From: Polynucleobacter sp. AM-25C3 | Lineage (GTDB): Bacteria; Pseudomonadota; Gammaproteobacteria; Burkholderiales; Burkholderiaceae | NCBI RefSeq assembly: GCF_018882335.1 | Contig: NZ_JACVOS010000001.1 | Span: 1-64,000 of the forward strand | Reading direction: 5' to 3' | Length of the DNA: 64,000 nt | In this document: positions 15,897 through 25,242 of the stretch, piece by piece | Numbering within the stretch: position 1 is the stretch's first letter | How the letters are laid out: every line of letters starts with the position of its first letter | The notes under the pieces: generated by a model | Databases searched by the model: none | What the model was told of the DNA's origin: nothing | What the model saw: the letters and a program-made list of their open reading frames with translations, nothing else | Made by a program: the position numbers and the translations under genes

Positions 15897-17108
15897 TTAC
15901 TCTTTCGCTCTTTCGGCAAGTACTGCAAAGGCTGGCAAGGTTTTGCCTTCCAAGAACTCCAGGAAAGCGCCGCCGCCAGTAGAGATGTAATCCACTTGAT
16001 TCTCAATGCCGTACTTCGCAATGGCTGCCAGAGTATCGCCACCACCAGCAATTGAAAACGCTGGTGAATGGGCAATTGCTGCCGCCAACATCTTAGTGCC
16101 GCCGCCAAACTGATCAATCTCAAATACGCCTAATGGGCCATTCCACACAATCGTGCCGGCATGCGCCAGCATGATAGATAAACGCGCAGCGGTTTTAGGG
16201 CCAATATCCAAAATCATGTCATCTTCAGCCACTTGATCTGCAGGAACTCGGTTGGCACGAGCCAATGGAGAAAGTTCGTTTGCAACAACCACGTCTTCAG
16301 GAATAGGAACATGCGCACCGCGCTTTTCCATGATCTCCATAATTTCACGAGCTTCATCAACGAGGTCTGGCTCAGCCAATGATTTTCCAATCGGCAAGCC
16401 TTTTGCCAACATAAATGTATTTGCAATGCCACCACCCACTATCAACTCATCCACTTTGTCAGCCAAGGCTTTGAGTATGGTGAGTTTCGAAGACACCTTA
16501 GATCCCGCCACAATTGCCACCAAAGGACGCTTAGGGCTGGCTAGAGCACGACTCAATGCATCTAACTCGGCAGCCATTAAAGGGCCTGCGCAAGCAATAG
16601 GCGCAAATTTCGCTACACCATGTGTCGTCGCCTCAGCACGGTGGGCGGTTCCGAAAGCATCATTGACATACACATCACACAGAGCGGCAATCTTCTTGGC
16701 CAGCTCATCGTTATTCTTTTTCTCACCTACATTGAGGCGGCAGTTCTCTAACAACACCAATTCGCCTGGATTAACTTCAAAACCCCCATTCACCCAATTA
16801 CTGATTAATGGGACTTTACGATTTAAGAGAGTAGCAATTCGGTCGGCCACTGGAGCCAAGCTATCTTCGGGCTTGAACTCCCCTTCAGTTGGGCGCCCTA
16901 AGTGAGATGTGACCATCACGGCTGCACCAGCGTCCAAACACATTTGAACTGCCGGCATGGAGGCTCTAATTCGAGTGTCTTCTGTGATATTGCCGACATC
17001 GTCTTGGGGCACATTAAGGTCAGCGCGGATTAAAACCCGCTTTCCCTTTAAAAGACCTGTTGCAGCTAGTTCGCTAAGGCGTTTAACTTTAAATAGAGAT
17101 TCCGGCAT
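15897..17108 (-). CDS. pgk: Phosphoglycerate kinase
   Basis: The enzyme transfers phosphate between 1,3-bisphosphoglycerate and ADP. From the ATG at 17108 the protein is 403 residues ([18 protein letters not shown]). A frame 21 codons longer exists but adds a segment unlike the family. Motifs: [13 protein letters not shown] near the N-terminus, [12 protein letters not shown], and the C-terminal ATP site [15 protein letters not shown] with [14 protein letters not shown]. It heads the minus-strand glycolysis and purine cluster and is divergent from ilvE, with 201 bp between their start codons. Confidence 0.96.
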   Translation of the reverse strand: MPESLFKVKRLSELAATGLLKGKRVLIRADLNVPQDDVGNITEDTRIRASMPAVQMCLDAGAAVMVTSHLGRPTEGEFKPEDSLAPVADRIATLLNRKVPLISNWVNGGFEVNPGELVLLENCRLNVGEKKNNDELAKKIAALCDVYVNDAFGTAHRAEATTHGVAKFAPIACAGPLMAAELDALSRALASPKRPLVAIVAGSKVSSKLTILKALADKVDELIVGGGIANTFMLAKGLPIGKSLAEPDLVDEAREIMEIMEKRGAHVPIPEDVVVANELSPLARANRVPADQVAEDDMILDIGPKTAARLSIMLAHAGTIVWNGPLGVFEIDQFGGGTKMLAAAIAHSPAFSIAGGGDTLAAIAKYGIENQVDYISTGGGAFLEFLEGKTLPAFAVLAERAKE

Positions 17109-17219
17109 GAGAATGGGTAAATTTAGTGGTTTATGGGGAATGCTCCATTCTAAATCGTCTGAGCTTCCCACCCCAAAGGAATTGGGCTGTCTGCTCTACA
17201 ATAAAGGCTTGGACGCTTT

Positions 17220-17251
17220 CCAGGGTCCGGGGGCCAAAACCCCCTACCTGG
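17220..17251 (+). promoter_or_regulatory. GC-rich stem-loop in the ilvE leader
   Basis: CCAGG (17220-17224) pairs with CCTGG (17247-17251), and an inner GGGGG pairs with CCCCC around a short A-rich loop. It lies between a TACAAT box (17197-17202, with a poor -35) and the ilvE start, so it would fall in the mRNA leader. No T-tract follows, so it is not a simple terminator, and no leader peptide rich in branched-chain codons was seen. Function unknown. Confidence 0.35.
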
Positions 17252-17309
17252 CGCCCCGTTTTACCGAATTGAATCACCCAATTTATTACATATTTAAAAG
17301 GTAGAGAAA

Positions 17310-18233
17310 ATGTCGATGTCCGACCGCGATGGCTTTATTTGGTCCGATGGGAAGCTCGTTCCCTGGCGTGAGGCCAATGTTCATGTGCTCACCCACAGTC
17401 TCCACTATGGAATGGGCGTATTTGAAGGCATTCGTGCCTACAAAACACCCCAAGGCACCGCCATTTTCCGCCTTTCTGAGCACGTTAAGCGCCTATTTAA
17501 TGGAACTAAGATTTTCCAGATGAATATGCCCTGGACTCCTGAGCAGATTACCAACGGCATCATCGACGTGGTCAATAGCAATAAATTGGAGTCTTGCTAC
17601 ATTCGCCCAATTATCTTTATCGGCTCCCAAAAGCTCGGGATCTCGCCAAAAGGTAACAGCATTCATACCGCGATCGCCGCCTGGGAATGGGGTGCATATT
17701 TGGGTGAAGATGGCCTGAATAAGGGTATCCGCGTTAAAACCTCCTCATTTACCCGCCACTTTGTGAATTCCTCACTAGTACGCGCTAAAGCCTCTGGCTA
17801 TTACATTAACTCCATTCTGGCCAACCAAGAAGTGACAGCCAATGGCTACGATGAAGCCCTGCTATTAGATACAGAGGGTTATGTATCCGAAGGATCTGGA
17901 GAAAATATTTTCATTGTTAACAATGGAATCATTTACACCCCAGATCTTGCATCTTGCTTAGACGGCATTACCCGTAACTCCATTATGCAAATTGCCAAAG
18001 ACCTTGGTTTCGAGTTGCGCGAAAAGCGCATCACACGCGATGAAGTATATTCAGCAGATGAAGCCTTCTTTACCGGCACTGCTGCTGAAGTAACACCAAT
18101 TCGTGAGTTGGATGACCGTACCATTGGTGATGGCAAGCGCGGTCCAATTACCGAGAAAATTCAGAAGACGTATTTTGATGCCGTCTACGGCAGAAGTGAT
18201 AAATACAAATCTTGGCTGACATACGTTAAGTAA
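17310..18233 (+). CDS. ilvE: Branched-chain amino acid aminotransferase
   Basis: This PLP enzyme makes the final transamination for Val, Leu and Ile. The 307-residue class IV aminotransferase has HSLHYGMGVFEGIRAY near the N-terminus, the PLP Lys at residue 160 (VRAKASGYY), and the cofactor-binding EGSGENIFIV with GITRNSIMQIA. AGGTAGAG lies just upstream of the ATG. The next gene, a small zinc-finger protein, begins 14 bp after its stop, an arrangement seen in other betaproteobacteria. Confidence 0.96.
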   Translation: MSMSDRDGFIWSDGKLVPWREANVHVLTHSLHYGMGVFEGIRAYKTPQGTAIFRLSEHVKRLFNGTKIFQMNMPWTPEQITNGIIDVVNSNKLESCYIRPIIFIGSQKLGISPKGNSIHTAIAAWEWGAYLGEDGLNKGIRVKTSSFTRHFVNSSLVRAKASGYYINSILANQEVTANGYDEALLLDTEGYVSEGSGENIFIVNNGIIYTPDLASCLDGITRNSIMQIAKDLGFELREKRITRDEVYSADEAFFTGTAAEVTPIRELDDRTIGDGKRGPITEKIQKTYFDAVYGRSDKYKSWLTYVK

Positions 18234-18247
18234 TAGGAAATCAGAGA

Positions 18248-18439
18248 ATGAGTGAAGCTCAAGTTGTGATGATTGATGGCAATACCGATTTGCCTTTACA
18301 TTGCCCAACCAATAAAACCCCTAGCTGGAATTCACATCCACGCGTATTTCTAGATGTTGCTAAAACGGGTCAAGCAAAGTGTCCTTACTGCGGCACTGAG
18401 TACAAGCTCATTCCTGGTACCGAGCCCCACGGGCACTAA
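18248..18439 (+). CDS. zf-CHCC-type zinc-finger protein
   Basis: This 63-residue protein has the CHCC pattern: a Cys in LPLHCPTN, then His in NSHPRVFLDV, and a closing CPYCGTEYKLI. The C-terminal part resembles the Zn site of the mitochondrial complex I accessory subunit NDUFS6. In bacteria the family is widespread and its role unclear. It is co-transcribed with ilvE by position. Length is complete for the family. Confidence 0.88.
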   Translation: MSEAQVVMIDGNTDLPLHCPTNKTPSWNSHPRVFLDVAKTGQAKCPYCGTEYKLIPGTEPHGH

Positions 18440-18445
18440 GCCTAT

Positions 18446-18468
18446 CAGCACCCCATACCGGGGTGCTG
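18446..18468. other. Perfect stem-loop between zinc-finger gene and waaF
   Basis: CAGCACCCC pairs perfectly with GGGGTGCTG (nine base pairs) around a five-base loop. It starts just after the zinc-finger gene's stop and ends 16 bp before waaF. No T-run follows, so it is a poor intrinsic terminator. It could be a 3'-end stabiliser or a partial attenuator. Confidence 0.5.
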
Positions 18469-18484
18469 TATCGGGATACCTCAT

Positions 18485-19522
18485 ATGAACCGTATTCTGA
18501 TCATCGCCCCCAATTGGATTGGTGATGCAGTAATGTCCCAGCCTCTACTGGCCAATATCAAGACGCTCTACCCACAATCTCAGATTGATGTACTGGCAAG
18601 TCCTTGGGTTGCACCCATTTACCGAGCATGCACTGAAGTTGGTCAAGTCATTGAAGCCGGCCTCGTGCACAAAAAATTGCAATGGGGTTTACGCAAGCAA
18701 TTAGCAAGGCAGCTAGAAGCAAATCAATATGAAGCCTGCTTTGTATTACCCAATAGCTTTAAGTCTGCCCTCATTCCTTGGCTTGCTAATATTCCTTTCC
18801 GTATTGGCTATCGTGGAGAGATGCGCTTTGGGCTCATCAATATTGCTTTAGATAACCCAAGCAAAGTGAATCGTCCCCCAATGGCGAATCATTACCTTGC
18901 ACTCAGCAATGCGCTAGATCACTCACATGAGATGGATACCAGTCATCGAGCCGATCCTAAACTGAATGTTTCACCGATAGCCAAACAATCGGTCAGCATA
19001 AAACTGCAAGCAGACTCCATCAATGAAAAATCTCTTTACGTGCTCTGCCCAGGTGCTGAGTATGGAACAACAAAGCGCTGGCCTACTGAGCACTTTGCCG
19101 ATCTCGCGAAAAAATTAATTGGCAATGAAGCCGATGTCCGTGTGATTCTTCTTGGTAGCAAGGGAGATCATGCCTTGGGCGAGGAAATTACTTCCTTAGC
19201 AGCGAACACCTCTCAGATACATAACTGGTGCGGCGATACTTCACTCGATGAAGCGATTGCACTCATCGGCGTAAGTAAAGCGCTGGTTAGCAATGACTCT
19301 GGCCTAATGCATATCGGTGCTGCATTGAAGGTTCCGCAGGTAGCAATTTTTGGCTCAAGCGATCCGCACCATACGCCACCACTATCTGATAAAGCCAAAG
19401 TGATTTGGCTTAACTTGCCCTGTAGCCCCTGCCATAAAAGAGAATGCCCCCTAGGGCATCTCAAATGTTTAAACGATATCTTGCCTGAAACTGTATTGAA
19501 CACCATCCAAGCACTCCATTAA
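18485..19522 (+). CDS. waaF: ADP-heptose:LPS heptosyltransferase II
   Basis: This family 9 glycosyltransferase adds the second heptose to the LPS inner core at the cytoplasmic face of the inner membrane. The 345-residue protein starts with ILIIAPNWIGDAVMSQPLLANIK, typical of WaaF. It has the donor-binding LCPGAEYGTTKRWP segment and the C-terminal SNDSGLMHIGAALKVPQVAIFGSSDP. It ends with a Cys-rich CSPCHKRECPLGHLKCL common in WaaF. It pairs functionally with gmhB elsewhere in the window. Confidence 0.94.
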   Translation: MNRILIIAPNWIGDAVMSQPLLANIKTLYPQSQIDVLASPWVAPIYRACTEVGQVIEAGLVHKKLQWGLRKQLARQLEANQYEACFVLPNSFKSALIPWLANIPFRIGYRGEMRFGLINIALDNPSKVNRPPMANHYLALSNALDHSHEMDTSHRADPKLNVSPIAKQSVSIKLQADSINEKSLYVLCPGAEYGTTKRWPTEHFADLAKKLIGNEADVRVILLGSKGDHALGEEITSLAANTSQIHNWCGDTSLDEAIALIGVSKALVSNDSGLMHIGAALKVPQVAIFGSSDPHHTPPLSDKAKVIWLNLPCSPCHKRECPLGHLKCLNDILPETVLNTIQALH

Positions 19523-19556
19523 TTTTGTAGCTTCTCAGATCATCAGAAAGTAAGCC

Positions 19557-19991
19557 ATGCCCAAACTTGCCAGACTCTTTCACAATGCCGATGATGTAGT
19601 GGAGGCTTGGCGTGATGCATTAAAGCATCGGGACGTTAAAGGTGCTCTGGCAATCTGGCTAGACGATGACTCAATTACCTGCGTTCTACCAGAGGGTCAA
19701 CGCCTAAGTGGTCATGCAGAAATTCGCGCAGGTCTAGATCGCCTCCTCGCAAAACAGGCTCTCTTTCTAGAGCCGATTGCCTGTATTAGTCACTCCGTTT
19801 TAGGGGCTGCGGTCTACGACACCACTGAGGCCGTTCACCTTAAACCCGATCAAATTGAGGCAGCGTTCTTTCTCAATATCACCTTGGTCCTACTGCAGGA
19901 TAGTCAAGGCTGGCGCATTGCCCATCTCCATGCCAGTCACTCTACCGAAGATACTTTTGATGCACCCTCCACTCCACACGGATTGCATTAA
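19557..19991 (+). CDS. SnoaL/NTF2-like fold protein
   Basis: This 144-residue protein has the helix-then-sheet pattern of the SnoaL/DUF4440 NTF2-like superfamily: VVEAWRDALKHRDVKGALAIWLDDDSITCVLPEG, GHAEIRAGLDRLL, and a closing LLQDSQGWRIAHLHASHS. Members are often isomerases or ligand-binding proteins, and no catalytic residues can be assigned here. It starts 34 bp after waaF and precedes another uncharacterised gene in the same direction. Confidence 0.75.
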   Translation: MPKLARLFHNADDVVEAWRDALKHRDVKGALAIWLDDDSITCVLPEGQRLSGHAEIRAGLDRLLAKQALFLEPIACISHSVLGAAVYDTTEAVHLKPDQIEAAFFLNITLVLLQDSQGWRIAHLHASHSTEDTFDAPSTPHGLH

Positions 19992-20020
19992 TTAGTTAAC
20001 GCTAAAAGGATTGCTGTCTG

Positions 20021-20635
20021 ATGGATGAGCAAGTACTGCGGTCTCTGATTAAGTGGCCCAACGTTCCACACTGCTTCGGCTGGCTAGCACTAGATCGTCG
20101 TGGCCAATGGCGTATGCGCGATGAGTATGCTCAAGCAAATCAATTACCTGGTAATGTCATTCAACATGCTGCCCTGAATGAATTTATTGGTAGAAATTAT
20201 GCGCATGACTCCTTAGGTAGATACTTTTTTCAGAATGGCCCTCAAAGAGTGTTCGTCACACTAGATGCCACGCCATGGATTGCAAGGATGATGCCTAGTG
20301 AAGGGGGTTATCGGCTGCTAACCCAATGCGGCACAGAAATGAAACCACATAGCGCTCTGAGTGATGAAAAAGGCAATATCTACATCACTGGCTTAATCTC
20401 GCAATCACTCTCCGATCAAATCGATGGCACGGCATTTACTAAAACAGAATCTCTATCGGTCGCGCTTTTGCATGATCATGATTTAGATCTATTTTCAGAG
20501 CAGTCCAAAGTCCAAGAAGATGCCTGTAGCTTTAAGGGGTCTTGGCAATGGGGCGGTAAAGATATGCCGATTGAACCCATCCACTCAGCAGAATTAAGTC
20601 ACCGCTTTCACTTTATCAAAGCACCAAGCAATTAA
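20021..20635 (+). CDS. Conserved protein of unknown function
   Basis: This 204-residue protein has no signal peptide or membrane segment. Its N-terminus (LIKWPNVPHCFGWLALDRRGQWRMRDEYAQ) and the segment FIGRNYAHDSLGRYFFQNGPQRVFVTLDATPWI look like a conserved family I have met in Burkholderiales without known function; I will not give a DUF number. It is rich in aromatic residues. It follows the SnoaL-like gene by 29 bp, and its stop touches the stop of the convergent M48 protease gene. Confidence 0.7.
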   Translation: MDEQVLRSLIKWPNVPHCFGWLALDRRGQWRMRDEYAQANQLPGNVIQHAALNEFIGRNYAHDSLGRYFFQNGPQRVFVTLDATPWIARMMPSEGGYRLLTQCGTEMKPHSALSDEKGNIYITGLISQSLSDQIDGTAFTKTESLSVALLHDHDLDLFSEQSKVQEDACSFKGSWQWGGKDMPIEPIHSAELSHRFHFIKAPSN

Positions 20636-22354
20636 TTAGCTGGGCATATTCTTGCCCTGCTCCTTTAGCTCTTCTTGGTATTGCTTTTGCATTTCACGAA
20701 GCCGCGCATCAATGCTGGAAGCCTGATAGAAATCTGCCCCTCCAGAAGATCTAGCAATCTTGAGTTGCTCAATTGCAGAAGGCCACGCACCCTCAAGCGC
20801 ATATTTTTCCCCAAGGGCGTAATGACGCATGGGCACATTCTTTGCCTGGTCATACGCATTAGAAAGCATGGTCCACCAAACTACTTCATTGGGCTGCAAC
20901 CTAGTTCGTGCCCTTAGCCAGGTAATGGCGTCATTGGTACGACCAAGCTTGAGATAGGCATTCATCATCGCTGCACCGGCAGCATAGGACTGGGGATAGG
21001 CTTTTAAAGTAGCTTGGGCAATTTGCAATGCCTCTTCACTCTTACCCCTGGCTAATGCCAACTCTGAAGCGGTAATGTCCAAAGAAAGACTTTGCCGCTG
21101 AACAGGTGATCCTGGTGCGCTAGCGCTATTCGCTAGATTGCGCGCTTGTTGCAAGTAGCTAACAGCCTGATCAAACTTACCTTGTTTTTGGGCAACCAAT
21201 GCAAGCCCATAAAACCCTTCCATTTGCTTCCCGGGGATCGACTGTTTACTCAAACCCTCAAAGGTATTTTTTAAGTCATACATCTGACTAGAGCTTCCAG
21301 ATTGCTCCATACGAGCACGTGCTTTTATGAAATAAAACTCCACCGCTGTCGGTACATTTCTATTGGCGATATTGCGAGCACGGTCTTGCATGTCCGCAAT
21401 ACGATCAGTAGTTAATGGGTGAGTACGTACATAGGATGGAACACCGCTATCCATGATGCCTGTTGCTTTTTGTAGGCGCTGGAAAAAACCTGGTGCGCCA
21501 TTCACATCATAACCACTCGCCGCCAGAATCTGAAAGCCAATGCGATCCGCCTCGCGCTCAGCATCTCTGGAGTAAGAGAGTTGGTTATTCACAGCCAAAG
21601 CCTGACCTCCCTGCATGAGGCCAGAAGCAGCGCCAGGATTACGTGAGGCAGCTAAGGCACCCAACAGTATGCCGGCGAGGGCAATCATCGTATTCGTGGT
21701 TTGCTTATCCATCTGACGTGCCAAGTGCCGCTGTAAAACGTGTCCGGTCTCGTGCCCCATAACTGAAGCCACTTCAGAATCTGATTCAGCACTAACCAAT
21801 AACCCCGTATGAAAGCCGATAAAGCCACCCGGTAAAGCAAACGCATTAATACTGCTATCTTTAACAGCAAATACCTCAAAGTTGTAAGCACCACCTCCTT
21901 GCTCGTTAGCGCCACCTAATTGCAAACGTTTTGCTGCCTGTAATAAGCGTCGCTCCATCTGATTTAAGAAATCATAGATGGGCAAGTCATTGGAATAATC
22001 AGGATCAGGACGAATCTGGCGCATGATCATCTCGCCATATTTTTTCTCATCCATGCGGCTTAAGCTATCACCCCCAGGATCGCCCATATCTGGCAATACA
22101 AAACTCGGTTGTATCAGGGGTGTATTGCGTGAAGGCAAATTCGAAGAGCGAGCATCTGGCGACTGAACTGCTCTGCCCAAGTTTTGCAGGGCAGCAGAGT
22201 CGCCTTGCACTGAGACATCTCCCGTAACCGAGGTAGGCGCAGGTCCAGCCGCATAAACAAGGCCAGCGCTTGGCCAAGCCAAGGCCAAAATCAATTGGCC
22301 AGCCAAAATTCGCATAAATAACGATGATTTTTGTGATCTCTTTATGACTTGCAT
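20636..22354 (-). CDS. M48-family metalloprotease with TPR repeats (BepA-like)
   Basis: This 572-residue periplasmic zinc protease has a signal peptide over about 1-35 ([13 protein letters not shown]). The HExxH motif is His201-Glu-Thr-Gly-His205 ([14 protein letters not shown]), with the third ligand in [13 protein letters not shown]. The C-terminal part (about 340-560) carries tetratricopeptide-like helices. Relatives such as E. coli BepA degrade misassembled outer-membrane proteins and assist LptD assembly, matching the presence of surA and lptD in this window. It is divergent from moaC, with only 23 bp between start codons. Confidence 0.9.
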   Translation of the reverse strand: MQVIKRSQKSSLFMRILAGQLILALAWPSAGLVYAAGPAPTSVTGDVSVQGDSAALQNLGRAVQSPDARSSNLPSRNTPLIQPSFVLPDMGDPGGDSLSRMDEKKYGEMIMRQIRPDPDYSNDLPIYDFLNQMERRLLQAAKRLQLGGANEQGGGAYNFEVFAVKDSSINAFALPGGFIGFHTGLLVSAESDSEVASVMGHETGHVLQRHLARQMDKQTTNTMIALAGILLGALAASRNPGAASGLMQGGQALAVNNQLSYSRDAEREADRIGFQILAASGYDVNGAPGFFQRLQKATGIMDSGVPSYVRTHPLTTDRIADMQDRARNIANRNVPTAVEFYFIKARARMEQSGSSSQMYDLKNTFEGLSKQSIPGKQMEGFYGLALVAQKQGKFDQAVSYLQQARNLANSASAPGSPVQRQSLSLDITASELALARGKSEEALQIAQATLKAYPQSYAAGAAMMNAYLKLGRTNDAITWLRARTRLQPNEVVWWTMLSNAYDQAKNVPMRHYALGEKYALEGAWPSAIEQLKIARSSGGADFYQASSIDARLREMQKQYQEELKEQGKNMPS

Positions 22355-22377
22355 CCCTATATGGTAAAACTTATCCC

Positions 22378-22863
22378 ATGAACAAACTAACTCATTTTGA
22401 TGTCAGCGGCCAAGCCCATATGGTCAATGTTGGGGACAAGCCCAATACCCATCGAATTGCTATTGCAAGCGGCAAGATCACTATGCTGCCAGAAACCTTC
22501 AGCATGATTGAGGCAGGAACCCATAAAAAAGGAGATGTTTTAGGTATCGCCAGAATTGCAGGTATTCAGGCATCCAAGAAGACATCGGACTTGATCCCGC
22601 TTTGTCACCCACTAGCCCTGACACACGTCAGTCTGGCATTTACCCTAGACAAAGACACCAGCAGCATTAGCTGCCAGGTCAGAGCTGAAACCACGGGACC
22701 TACCGGGGTGGAAATGGAAGCCCTCACCGCAGTTCAAGTTGCCCTCCTCACAATCTACGATATGGTCAAAGCAATCGACCGAGGCATGGTCATGGGCGAC
22801 ATCAAGCTGCTTGAGAAGAGTGGAGGCAAGTCTGGGGAATGGAAGTCGGTAAACCCGATTTAA
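22378..22863 (+). CDS. moaC: Cyclic pyranopterin monophosphate synthase
   Basis: MoaC converts the MoaA product into cPMP in molybdenum cofactor synthesis. The 161-residue protein has the family signatures [38 protein letters not shown] and the C-terminal [13 protein letters not shown]. Length is normal. It stands alone between the divergent M48 gene and a convergent hydrolase gene. Moco-dependent enzymes and other moa genes are not in this window. Confidence 0.97.
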   Translation: MNKLTHFDVSGQAHMVNVGDKPNTHRIAIASGKITMLPETFSMIEAGTHKKGDVLGIARIAGIQASKKTSDLIPLCHPLALTHVSLAFTLDKDTSSISCQVRAETTGPTGVEMEALTAVQVALLTIYDMVKAIDRGMVMGDIKLLEKSGGKSGEWKSVNPI

Positions 22864-22868
22864 GAAAC

Positions 22869-23768
22869 CTACCTCCGCTTCAAAAACCCAATATACCTAA
22901 GACTAACTTCTTTGGGTTTTTCTAACATCAGTAAATGTCCGGCGTCGGGCATGATGTAATGTTGATTGCCTGGGTACTTCAATTGCAAGGCACCCACCCC
23001 GCCAACAGTAAAAATTTCATCTTGCTTACCCCAGATTATAAAGGTCGGAATACGGGCTGGAGAACTCTTTGTAATTTGGTTCATATATAAATTCACAATA
23101 TTCCAAACCTGCTGGTAATGTTGATTGGATTGCTGATAATCCGTTAGCAATTGATCCCTGATCGTTTCTGGAACTTCTGGTGGCTTGTAAAACAACAGCT
23201 CCATCTCTAAATTGAATTGGTCTATGGTGATCGGAATGAATGGGTTTATACCTTGAGAGAGTGCATCTTTGACTTTGACCCCCCATGGACCTATGCCTAG
23301 CGGAGACCCAACAAATGCCAAGGAATAAACCTGGCCTGGGTACTTATTGACATACATGCTAGCAATAGCACCACCCATCGAACTCCCTGCAATATGTATT
23401 TTCCGAAGTTCCAGTAAATCGATAAATCGATGCAAGAGCCCTACTTGATTCTCTAAGCGGTAATCCTCTACTGGAAAATCAATACTTTTTCCATATCCCG
23501 GTAAATCTGGCGCAAACACCATAAAACCAGCAGAGGATAGCTTGCAGGTCACTTCAATCCATTGCTCCTTTTGCGCAAAAAGTCCGTGCAATAAGACGAC
23601 CGGCGTACCTCCACCGGCTTTCATATACTCAATTGACCCGGCCCCAACTTGCTTGCTCTCTACCTCAATTGCACATGGTGCACCAAGCAGTGGCTCCGCT
23701 TTCGCAGTAGCGAGCAACATAAAAATAATGGCAAAGCATTGGATTAATTTTGCAAATAACGTATTCAT
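22869..23768 (-). CDS. Secreted alpha/beta hydrolase
   Basis: This 299-residue protein has a signal peptide (about 1-24, IIFMLLATAKAEP). It has an alpha/beta-hydrolase fold with the oxyanion segment VVLLHGLFAQKEQW, the nucleophile elbow GSSMGG, an acid in IIWGKQDEIF and the catalytic His in MPDAGHLLMLEKP. Substrates may be esters or lipids, and specificity cannot be read. It converges on moaC with a 5-bp gap and has no obvious operon partner. Confidence 0.88.
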   Translation of the reverse strand: MNTLFAKLIQCFAIIFMLLATAKAEPLLGAPCAIEVESKQVGAGSIEYMKAGGGTPVVLLHGLFAQKEQWIEVTCKLSSAGFMVFAPDLPGYGKSIDFPVEDYRLENQVGLLHRFIDLLELRKIHIAGSSMGGAIASMYVNKYPGQVYSLAFVGSPLGIGPWGVKVKDALSQGINPFIPITIDQFNLEMELLFYKPPEVPETIRDQLLTDYQQSNQHYQQVWNIVNLYMNQITKSSPARIPTFIIWGKQDEIFTVGGVGALQLKYPGNQHYIMPDAGHLLMLEKPKEVSLRYIGFLKRR

Positions 23769-23833
23769 GTGCTTAGCTTAACAAATGCGACCTGAGGGTG
23801 ACTTCATTTCTATTAGATCCGCTGTTAATAACT

Positions 23834-24337
23834 TTATTTACTACTGCGGCACTCAGAAGGTAAAAGCTGAGGCAGTAAATTGGCTTCTGTCGAGCGACAT
23901 GACCAACCACCAGCCCAAGCAGAGCCGCTTGGTTTGGATAGATCGATGGGCTTCGGAACGCTGGCATCCGGATCATTCGTGGGCACGAGGTGCAGAGTAT
24001 TTTTGCCTTCTGGCGCCACATTATTCTGAAAATCGATTGTAATCACTCCCGAAGGTGCTACTTCAATAAGCTTCACACTGCGTGTTGGCACAAAGGTAAA
24101 TGAACCATGAGTTGCCTCATCCATTGCTACAGTGCCCCTGCTTGCAAAAGCTTCTGTCACTGCCAGCTTAGCGCTAGAGGAAAGATTCATACCCTCTACG
24201 ATCCTGCTGCGGGCAATGTAATCTTGGTACTGAGGGACTGCAACGGCAACCAAGATGCCAATGATGGCAACCACCACCATCACTTCGATTAAGGTAAAAC
24301 CAGATTCTTGCTGCTGATCTTGTGTAGACATATTCAT
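23834..24337 (-). CDS. Type IV pilin-like protein (PilA)
   Basis: This 167-residue protein has a short basic-polar leader, the prepilin peptidase site after Gly13 ([22 protein letters not shown]) with Glu at mature position 5, and a hydrophobic N-terminal helix. A C-terminal Cys pair (GWSCRSTE and PSECRSSK) probably forms the pilin disulfide loop. Two ATGs (24337, 24331) are possible, both after AGGAG. No other pilus gene is nearby. It could be a major or a minor pilin. Confidence 0.88.
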   Translation of the reverse strand: MNMSTQDQQQESGFTLIEVMVVVAIIGILVAVAVPQYQDYIARSRIVEGMNLSSSAKLAVTEAFASRGTVAMDEATHGSFTFVPTRSVKLIEVAPSGVITIDFQNNVAPEGKNTLHLVPTNDPDASVPKPIDLSKPSGSAWAGGWSCRSTEANLLPQLLPSECRSSK

Positions 24338-24403
24338 TGGCTCCTGAGCTTAAATATCCCATCATCCAGTCTATACCCAGTCAACTCAAGATATCCAAAT
24401 GTA

Positions 24404-24434
24404 AGAAAAGCCGGCTTTAGAAGTCGGCTTTTCT
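24404..24434 (-). terminator. Intrinsic terminator after the terC-like gene
   Basis: The inverted repeat AAAAGCCGGC / GTCGGCTTTT has a short loop with A- and T-rich flanks. It lies 19 bp past the stop of the TerC gene on the minus strand and upstream of the pilin gene, so it separates the two. The stem has one imperfect pair. Confidence 0.75.
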
Positions 24435-24452
24435 GATTAATGCAAAAGAAAA

Positions 24453-25160
24453 TTAGTGCGCTGCTTTAGCTGCGTTCCTTTTCTTCATATAGCTACCTAG
24501 AAGAATCACTATAGCAACACCGACAACCTCAAATGCCAACTTTGCATCACCAAGCGCGGCCTGGATAGCATCTTTTATTGCCGGATCATCAACCAACATG
24601 CCGCCAGCCAAGAAGCCCAATAGACCTGCGCCCAAAGTAATGATGAATGGGAAACGCTCCATCACCTTAAGCAACATGGCGCTACCAAAAACAATCAGTG
24701 GAATAGACATCCCCAGACCAATAATCAACAACAGTAGACGAGTTTCTTCTGGACCCTTTTGGGCTGCAGCAGCAACTGCCAACACATTGTCCAAGCTCAT
24801 AACCAAGTCAGCAATCAAGATCGTACGGATAGCGCCCCAAATGCTGGTTTTGGCCTCCATATGTTCTTCACCTTCACTATCAGCTAACAACTGAACGCCA
24901 ATGTAGACGAGCAAAATTCCGCCAATAATTTTTAGGTATGGGAGCGTTAGCAGAGCGACAGCGGTAATCGTTAGAACTACCCGCAAAATGATAGCCGCGG
25001 CACTTCCCCAAAAAATTGCTTTCTTTTGTTGAGCTGGTGGCAAATTGCGTGATGCCAATGCAATCACTACTGCGTTATCCCCAGACAAGAGAATATTCGC
25101 AACGATGATGGAGAGTAAGGCCGCCCAAAACGTCGCATCAGAAAATGCTGAAAAATCCAT
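24453..25160 (-). CDS. TerC-family integral membrane protein
   Basis: This 235-residue protein has about seven hydrophobic segments and the family's acidic motifs within helices: LSIIVANILLSGDNAVVIALA near the N-terminus and ILIADLVMSLDNVLAVAAAA in the middle. TerC/Alx/YkoY proteins are linked to tellurite resistance and to metal export, including manganese. No ter genes surround it, so housekeeping metal export is more likely than tellurite resistance. It is monocistronic, with hairpins on either side. Confidence 0.92.
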   Translation of the reverse strand: MDFSAFSDATFWAALLSIIVANILLSGDNAVVIALASRNLPPAQQKKAIFWGSAAAIILRVVLTITAVALLTLPYLKIIGGILLVYIGVQLLADSEGEEHMEAKTSIWGAIRTILIADLVMSLDNVLAVAAAAQKGPEETRLLLLIIGLGMSIPLIVFGSAMLLKVMERFPFIITLGAGLLGFLAGGMLVDDPAIKDAIQAALGDAKLAFEVVGVAIVILLGSYMKKRNAAKAAH

Positions 25161-25208
25161 AATGTCTCCGTACTTTTATATTTTTTAATTTTGACTGCTG
25201 GGTACTAC

Positions 25209-25238
25209 AAAAGCATGCTGACGAATCAGCATGCTTTT
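25209..25238 (-). terminator. Intrinsic terminator after sucCD
   Basis: AAGCATGCTG and CAGCATGCTT form a perfect ten-base-pair stem around a short loop, starting 4 bp after the sucD stop. The T-run on the minus strand is short (TTTT). It lies between sucD and the terC promoter region. Confidence 0.75.
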
Positions 25239-25242
25239 TTGA

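Noticed and set aside
16252-16905. 217-residue plus-strand ORF opposite pgk
   Set aside because: Antisense shadow of phosphoglycerate kinase; its composition only reflects the codon bias of pgk.
24453-25160. Tellurite resistance determinant
   Set aside because: Only the TerC-family protein is present, without other ter genes; a housekeeping metal exporter is more likely.
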